Source: Marinobacter sp. JH2
Lineage (GTDB): Bacteria > Pseudomonadota > Gammaproteobacteria > Pseudomonadales > Oleiphilaceae
Assembly (NCBI RefSeq): GCF_004353225.1
Contig: NZ_CP037934.1
Span: 2,356,001 to 2,420,000, forward strand
Length of the DNA: 64,000 nucleotides
Direction of reading: 5' to 3'
Position numbers and translations under genes: made by a program. Below, piece by piece: positions 60,585-64,000 of this stretch. Under the pieces are notes generated by a model. The model saw only the letters and a list, made by a program, of their open reading frames with translations. It was not told the DNA's origin and did not search any database. Within the stretch, counting starts at the first letter, position 1. Each line of letters starts with the position of its first letter.

Positions 60585-61700
60585 TTAACTGCGGGCGAGG
60601 ATCAACCGTTGATCTTCACCCACCTGACGGCGATCCAGCACCTTCCATTGCACTTTGTCTGCCATAACATCTATGGGTAAATGAGCCGTTGGCCGCCCCG
60701 TACTCCCTAAAAATACCGGGGCTTGGTACAGCCAAAGCTCATCCACTAAATTCTCACTGATAAAGGTCCCCGCTAACGTTGGCCCGGCCTCTACCAGCAA
60801 TTCGTTAATGCCTTTCTCTCCGAGGGCGTCCAGTAGTTCGACCACGTTCACCCCGTTGTCTCGCCAAGCGACGCCGGCAATACTCACACCCAGCGCAGCC
60901 AAATCTTGCGCCGGCGCCGTTGGCCGAGTAGAACTGGCGCAGAACACCTGAACATTGCCGCCTCGAAGAATGCGGGCCGACGTTGGCGTTCGCGCATCAC
61001 GATCAGCAATCACTCGCAGCGGCTGACGTGATGGTGCCGCCGCTTCCCCCAGCTCACCCATATCATCAAGGCGCACGGTCAGCGACGGATCATCGGCCAA
61101 TACAGTGCCCACCCCCGTGAGAATGGCATCGCTCATGGCCCGCAGGCGCTGCACATCGCGGCGCGCCTCAGGGCCCGTAATCCACTGACTCTCCCCAGAC
61201 GCCATAGCCGTTCGACCATCCAGACTGGCAGCCATTTTCAATCGAACCCAAGGGCGACCGGTATTCATGCGCTTCATAAACCCCGGATTCAGGCGAGCAG
61301 CTTCTTCACTCAACACGCCTTCGGTAACCCTGATGCCCGCATCGCGCAGCATATCAAGACCCCGGCCAGAAACCGTCGGATTCGGATCTTTCGTTGCCAC
61401 GAACACTTGGGCCACACCCGCCTCCATCAACGCCTTCGCGCATGGCGGCGTCCGGCCATAATGACTGCACGGCTCCAAAGTCACGTAGGCCGTTGCGCCT
61501 CGCGCTTCCTGCCCGGCCTGGCTCAATGCGTGCACTTCGGCATGCGCCTCACCGGCACGCTCGTGCCAGCCTTCACCCACGATACGATTGCCTCTGGCAA
61601 TCACGCATCCCACACGTGGATTTGGGTGAGTGGAGTAACGACCACGCCAAGCCAACTGGATAGCCCGTGCCATCATTGCCCTGTCGCGGTCTGAAATCAT
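60585..61700 (-). CDS. ribD: Bifunctional diaminohydroxyphosphoribosylaminopyrimidine deaminase/reductase
   Basis: The 371-residue enzyme performs two consecutive steps of riboflavin synthesis. The N-terminal deaminase has the zinc site HAEVHAL and [11 protein letters not shown] (about 50-85). The C-terminal reductase (about 145-365) shows [22 protein letters not shown] and a NADPH-binding [13 protein letters not shown]. The ATG overlaps the nrdR stop by 4 bases (ATGA). Downstream only 63 bases separate it from ribB, leaving no room for ribE. Confidence 0.96.
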   Translation of the reverse strand: MISDRDRAMMARAIQLAWRGRYSTHPNPRVGCVIARGNRIVGEGWHERAGEAHAEVHALSQAGQEARGATAYVTLEPCSHYGRTPPCAKALMEAGVAQVFVATKDPNPTVSGRGLDMLRDAGIRVTEGVLSEEAARLNPGFMKRMNTGRPWVRLKMAASLDGRTAMASGESQWITGPEARRDVQRLRAMSDAILTGVGTVLADDPSLTVRLDDMGELGEAAAPSRQPLRVIADRDARTPTSARILRGGNVQVFCASSTRPTAPAQDLAALGVSIAGVAWRDNGVNVVELLDALGEKGINELLVEAGPTLAGTFISENLVDELWLYQAPVFLGSTGRPTAHLPIDVMADKVQWKVLDRRQVGEDQRLILARS

Positions 61701-62212
61701 GCCTTACCTTTCCCTGTAGGGGTTTCGGCCAACGCGCGCGCCACATCTGCGGCGTCGCCGTTGCCTTGGGACAAACGCTCAATCTCTTCTTTGAACTCGT
61801 TAATGTCCTGAAAACTCCGATAAACCGAGGCAAAACGAACGTACGCCACTTTATCCAGCTGGCGCAGCTCGGTCATCACCTCTTCGCCCAACTGCATCGA
61901 TTTCACTTCACGCTCGCCCGTCGCTCTCAGGCGGTACTTAATTCTGTTTAGCGCCGCCTCGATCGATTCAATACTGACCGGGCGTTTTTCCAGAGCTTTC
62001 ATCAAACCAGCCCGCAACTTTTCTTCATCGAAAGGCTGTCGGGTACCGTCTTGCTTGACTACCCGCGGCATCACTAACTCAGCCGTTTCAAACGTGGTAA
62101 ACCGCTCGCGGCAGGACAAGCACTCCCTGCGGCGGCGCACCTGATCGCCTTCGGCCACCAGACGCGAATCAATCACCTTGGTATCGGCTTCACCACAGAA
62201 AGGACAATGCAT
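61697..62212 (-). CDS. nrdR: Transcriptional repressor NrdR
   Basis: The 171-residue repressor senses ATP/dATP and blocks ribonucleotide reductase genes. The zinc ribbon is [18 protein letters not shown] through [13 protein letters not shown] (cysteines 3, 6, 31, 34). An ATP-cone domain (about 45-140) includes [20 protein letters not shown]. It heads the rib operon; nrdR-ribD linkage is general. No NrdR box is apparent in this window, so its targets are elsewhere. Confidence 0.97.
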   Translation of the reverse strand: MHCPFCGEADTKVIDSRLVAEGDQVRRRRECLSCRERFTTFETAELVMPRVVKQDGTRQPFDEEKLRAGLMKALEKRPVSIESIEAALNRIKYRLRATGEREVKSMQLGEEVMTELRQLDKVAYVRFASVYRSFQDINEFKEEIERLSQGNGDAADVARALAETPTGKGKA

Positions 62213-62283
62213 AGTTCAAACGCTCCGGAAAAAGGACCCGGGAAACCCTTCAGGGGCGCCCGGGCGGACTCACACAGTGCAAA

Positions 62284-63537
62284 TCAAGCGTAAACCGGGA
62301 AACGTGCGCACACTGCTTCAACCTGCTCACGCACACGGCTGATGGTGGCTTCGTCTTCAAGGTTGTCGAGGATGTCACACATCCAACCAGCCAAATCACG
62401 ACATTCCTGCTCACCGAAGCCTCGAGTGGTAACCGCCGGCGTACCTACACGCAGACCAGACGTCACGAACGGAGAACGTGGATCATTCGGAACCGCGTTC
62501 TTGTTCACGGTGATGTGGGCACGGCCCAGCGCTGCGTCCGCATCTTTACCGGTGATGTCTTGCTTGATCAGGCTAACCAGGAACAGATGGTTCTTGGTGC
62601 CGCCGGAGATGACATCGTAGCCGCGCTCGATGAACACGTCAGCCATGGCCACAGCGTTCTTCACAACTTGCTGCTGGTAGGCTTTAAATTCGTCGCTCAT
62701 GGCTTCTTTGAAGCAGATGGCCTTAGCCGCAATCACGTGCATCAAAGGGCCACCCTGACCACCGGGGAATACCGCAGAGTTCAGTTTTTTCTGCAGAGCT
62801 TCATCGTCACACGCCAGAATCAGGCCGCCACGAGGGCCGCGCAAGGTTTTGTGAGTGGTGGTGGTCACGACATGAGCGTGAGGAACCGGATCCGGGTAAA
62901 CCCCCGCGGCAACCAGACCCGCTACGTGCGCCATATCCACGAACAGGTAAGCACCAACCTTGTCAGCAATCTCGCGGAAACGGGCGAAATCCAGTTCCTG
63001 AGAGTAAGCAGAGAAACCGGCAATGATCATTTTCGGCTTGTGCTCAACCGCCAGCGCTTCCACTTCGTCGTAATCAATCAGACCAGTTTCCGGGTTCAGG
63101 CCGTACTGTACGGCGTTGTAAATCTTACCGGAGAAGTTCACGCTGGCCCCGTGTGTCAAGTGACCGCCGTGGGCAAGGCTCATGCCCAGAACGGTATCGC
63201 CCGGCTGAACCAACGCCATGAACACAGCGGAGTTCGCCTGGGACCCGGAGTGAGGCTGCACGTTAGCGTATGCAGCACCGAACAGCTCTTTGGCACGATC
63301 AATCGCCAGCTGCTCAGCCACGTCCACAAACTCACAACCACCATAGTAACGCTTACCCGGATAGCCTTCGGCGTACTTGTTGGTCAGCACACTGCCCTGG
63401 GCTTCCATCACTCGAGGACTGGTGTAGTTTTCGGACGCGATCAGTTCGATGTGCGCTTCCTGACGCTTTTCTTCCGCCTGCATGGCGTTCAACAGTTCGT
63501 CATCGAAACCGGCGATTTTCATATCACGATTAAACAT
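62284..63537 (-). CDS. glyA: Serine hydroxymethyltransferase
   Basis: The 417-residue PLP enzyme interconverts serine and glycine and loads one-carbon units on tetrahydrofolate. The PLP lysine lies in [15 protein letters not shown]; substrate segments include [24 protein letters not shown] and the C-terminal [18 protein letters not shown] 63535-63537 ([16 protein letters not shown]) matches the pseudomonad N-terminus; the frame runs further upstream without support. It is divergent from ettA. No glycine riboswitch pattern was recognised upstream. Confidence 0.97.
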   Translation of the reverse strand: MFNRDMKIAGFDDELLNAMQAEEKRQEAHIELIASENYTSPRVMEAQGSVLTNKYAEGYPGKRYYGGCEFVDVAEQLAIDRAKELFGAAYANVQPHSGSQANSAVFMALVQPGDTVLGMSLAHGGHLTHGASVNFSGKIYNAVQYGLNPETGLIDYDEVEALAVEHKPKMIIAGFSAYSQELDFARFREIADKVGAYLFVDMAHVAGLVAAGVYPDPVPHAHVVTTTTHKTLRGPRGGLILACDDEALQKKLNSAVFPGGQGGPLMHVIAAKAICFKEAMSDEFKAYQQQVVKNAVAMADVFIERGYDVISGGTKNHLFLVSLIKQDITGKDADAALGRAHITVNKNAVPNDPRSPFVTSGLRVGTPAVTTRGFGEQECRDLAGWMCDILDNLEDEATISRVREQVEAVCARFPVYA

Positions 63538-63832
63538 GGAGTGCTGCCCCTGTCTGAATGGCTGGTCCGGCTTAACGTTGTGTATGCCGCAACCCCTGAA
63601 AAATTGGGCCGTCATTCTATCGCGAATGCGGGTCAAAAATCATCCTTTATACCGTCCGCAGATACCGACACGCCGGCAATCCCGGTTTCCACTCAATTGC
63701 TATCCCCGACCGGTTTCGATACCTTACCGAATCAAAACTACGCAGTCAGATCGGCCGTGGGTGCACACACGCTCCCCACGCGACCGACTCCAGAATTCAT
63801 AAACCTATTTCTTACCAGAGGTTTCAGCCGAT
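63538..63832. other. Divergent glyA-ettA intergenic region
   Basis: About 295 bases without a supported gene. It must hold promoters for both neighbours. I see TATAAA (minus, 63646-63651) and TAGAAT (minus, 63614-63619) boxes but no -35 at proper spacing, and no clear hairpin or riboswitch. Confidence 0.4.
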
Positions 63833-64000
63833 ATGGCCCAGTACGTATACAGCATGAACCGCGTGGGCAAAGTGGTACCACCCAAGCGGGAAATCCTGAA
63901 AGACATTTCTCTTAGCTTCTTCCCGGGCGCCAAAATTGGCGTGCTCGGCCTGAACGGTTCCGGTAAATCCACTCTGCTCCGTATTATGGCCGGCGTCGAC
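63833..64000 (+). CDS. ettA: Energy-dependent translational throttle protein EttA (3' end outside window)
   Basis: The first 56 codons are present. They read [20 protein letters not shown], then [29 protein letters not shown], including the first Walker A (GLNGSGKST) of an ABC-F protein. The [19 protein letters not shown] start is characteristic of EttA, a ribosome E-site ATPase that gates translation by energy charge. AGAGG lies about 12 bases before the ATG. The gene continues past the right edge. Confidence 0.93.
   Translation, partial: MAQYVYSMNRVGKVVPPKREILKDISLSFFPGAKIGVLGLNGSGKSTLLRIMAGVD

Noticed and set aside
63538..63832. Glycine riboswitch upstream of glyA
   Set aside because: Searched by eye for the paired GGAGA/GG-rich aptamer pattern and found none.
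62515..63915. 466-codon frame opposite glyA reaching into ettA
   Set aside because: Antisense to glyA and overlapping the real ettA start; no recognisable domain.

Overview
The window is a chromosomal segment of a gammaproteobacterium, most likely Marinobacter or a close relative. This is inferred, not searched. The support is (i) gene orders that, from memory, match Pseudomonas aeruginosa (diaA-sspB-sspA-petCBA-rpsI-rplM; clpB-pgeF-rluD-bamD-pilS-pilR-fimTU-pilVWXY1E-ispH-fkpB-lspA-ileS-ribF-murJ-rpsT-proB-obgE-rpmA-rplU-ispB; nrdR-ribD-ribB-ribH-nusB-thiL-pgpA), and (ii) a wax ester synthase/diacylglycerol acyltransferase, typical of marine oil-degrading genera. Coding density is high. I see no CRISPR array, insertion sequence, prophage or integron.

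Layout. 0.0-5.1 kb: end of a DiaA-like SIS gene, sspB/sspA, the cytochrome bc1 operon petABC and ribosomal genes rplM-rpsI. 5.3-10.6 kb: a leftward run leuA, holD-like, rimI, prfC, yjjV. 10.8-16.6 kb: a complete leftward rRNA operon (16S, tRNA-Ile, tRNA-Ala, 23S, 5S) with three tandem promoters, boxB/boxA antitermination signals, RNase III stems and a terminator. 16.7-22.5 kb: msrPQ, pssA and the branched-chain amino acid operon ilvI-ilvH-ilvC with a long leader. 23.0-28.0 kb: a DUF4124 protein, clpB with a sigma-32 type promoter, pgeF and rluD. 28.2-30.7 kb: bamD facing nadE.

30.8-41.7 kb: a type IV pilus block. The PilS/PilR two-component system reads rightward. It faces a leftward minor-pilin set fimU-pilV-pilW-pilX-pilY1-pilE plus a separate fimT that has a GRxR-type C-terminal motif. 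The minor pilin and pilY1 genes are visibly more AT-rich than their surroundings. 41.8-49.3 kb: ispH, fkpB, lspA, ileS, ribF and murJ. 49.6-54.3 kb: rpsT, proB, obgE, rpmA, rplU and ispB. 54.4-56.9 kb: the only clearly accessory stretch, with the wax synthase, a DUF2057 lipoprotein and a 67-residue small protein. 56.9-62.2 kb: nrdR-ribD-ribB-ribH-nusB-thiL-pgpA, with no riboflavin synthase gene. 62.3-64.0 kb: glyA and the start of ettA.

No wholly new multi-gene system is evident. The observations most worth following are small: two interleaved 9-bp inverted repeats before the wax synthase (possible pseudoknot or switch), hairpins that embed the stop codons of convergent genes, terminators placed just ahead of sspA, pssA and obgE, an operator-like palindrome filling a candidate ilv promoter, an enlarged HolD-like protein, a wax synthase with an altered HHxxxDG motif, and minor pilins with very long leader peptides.
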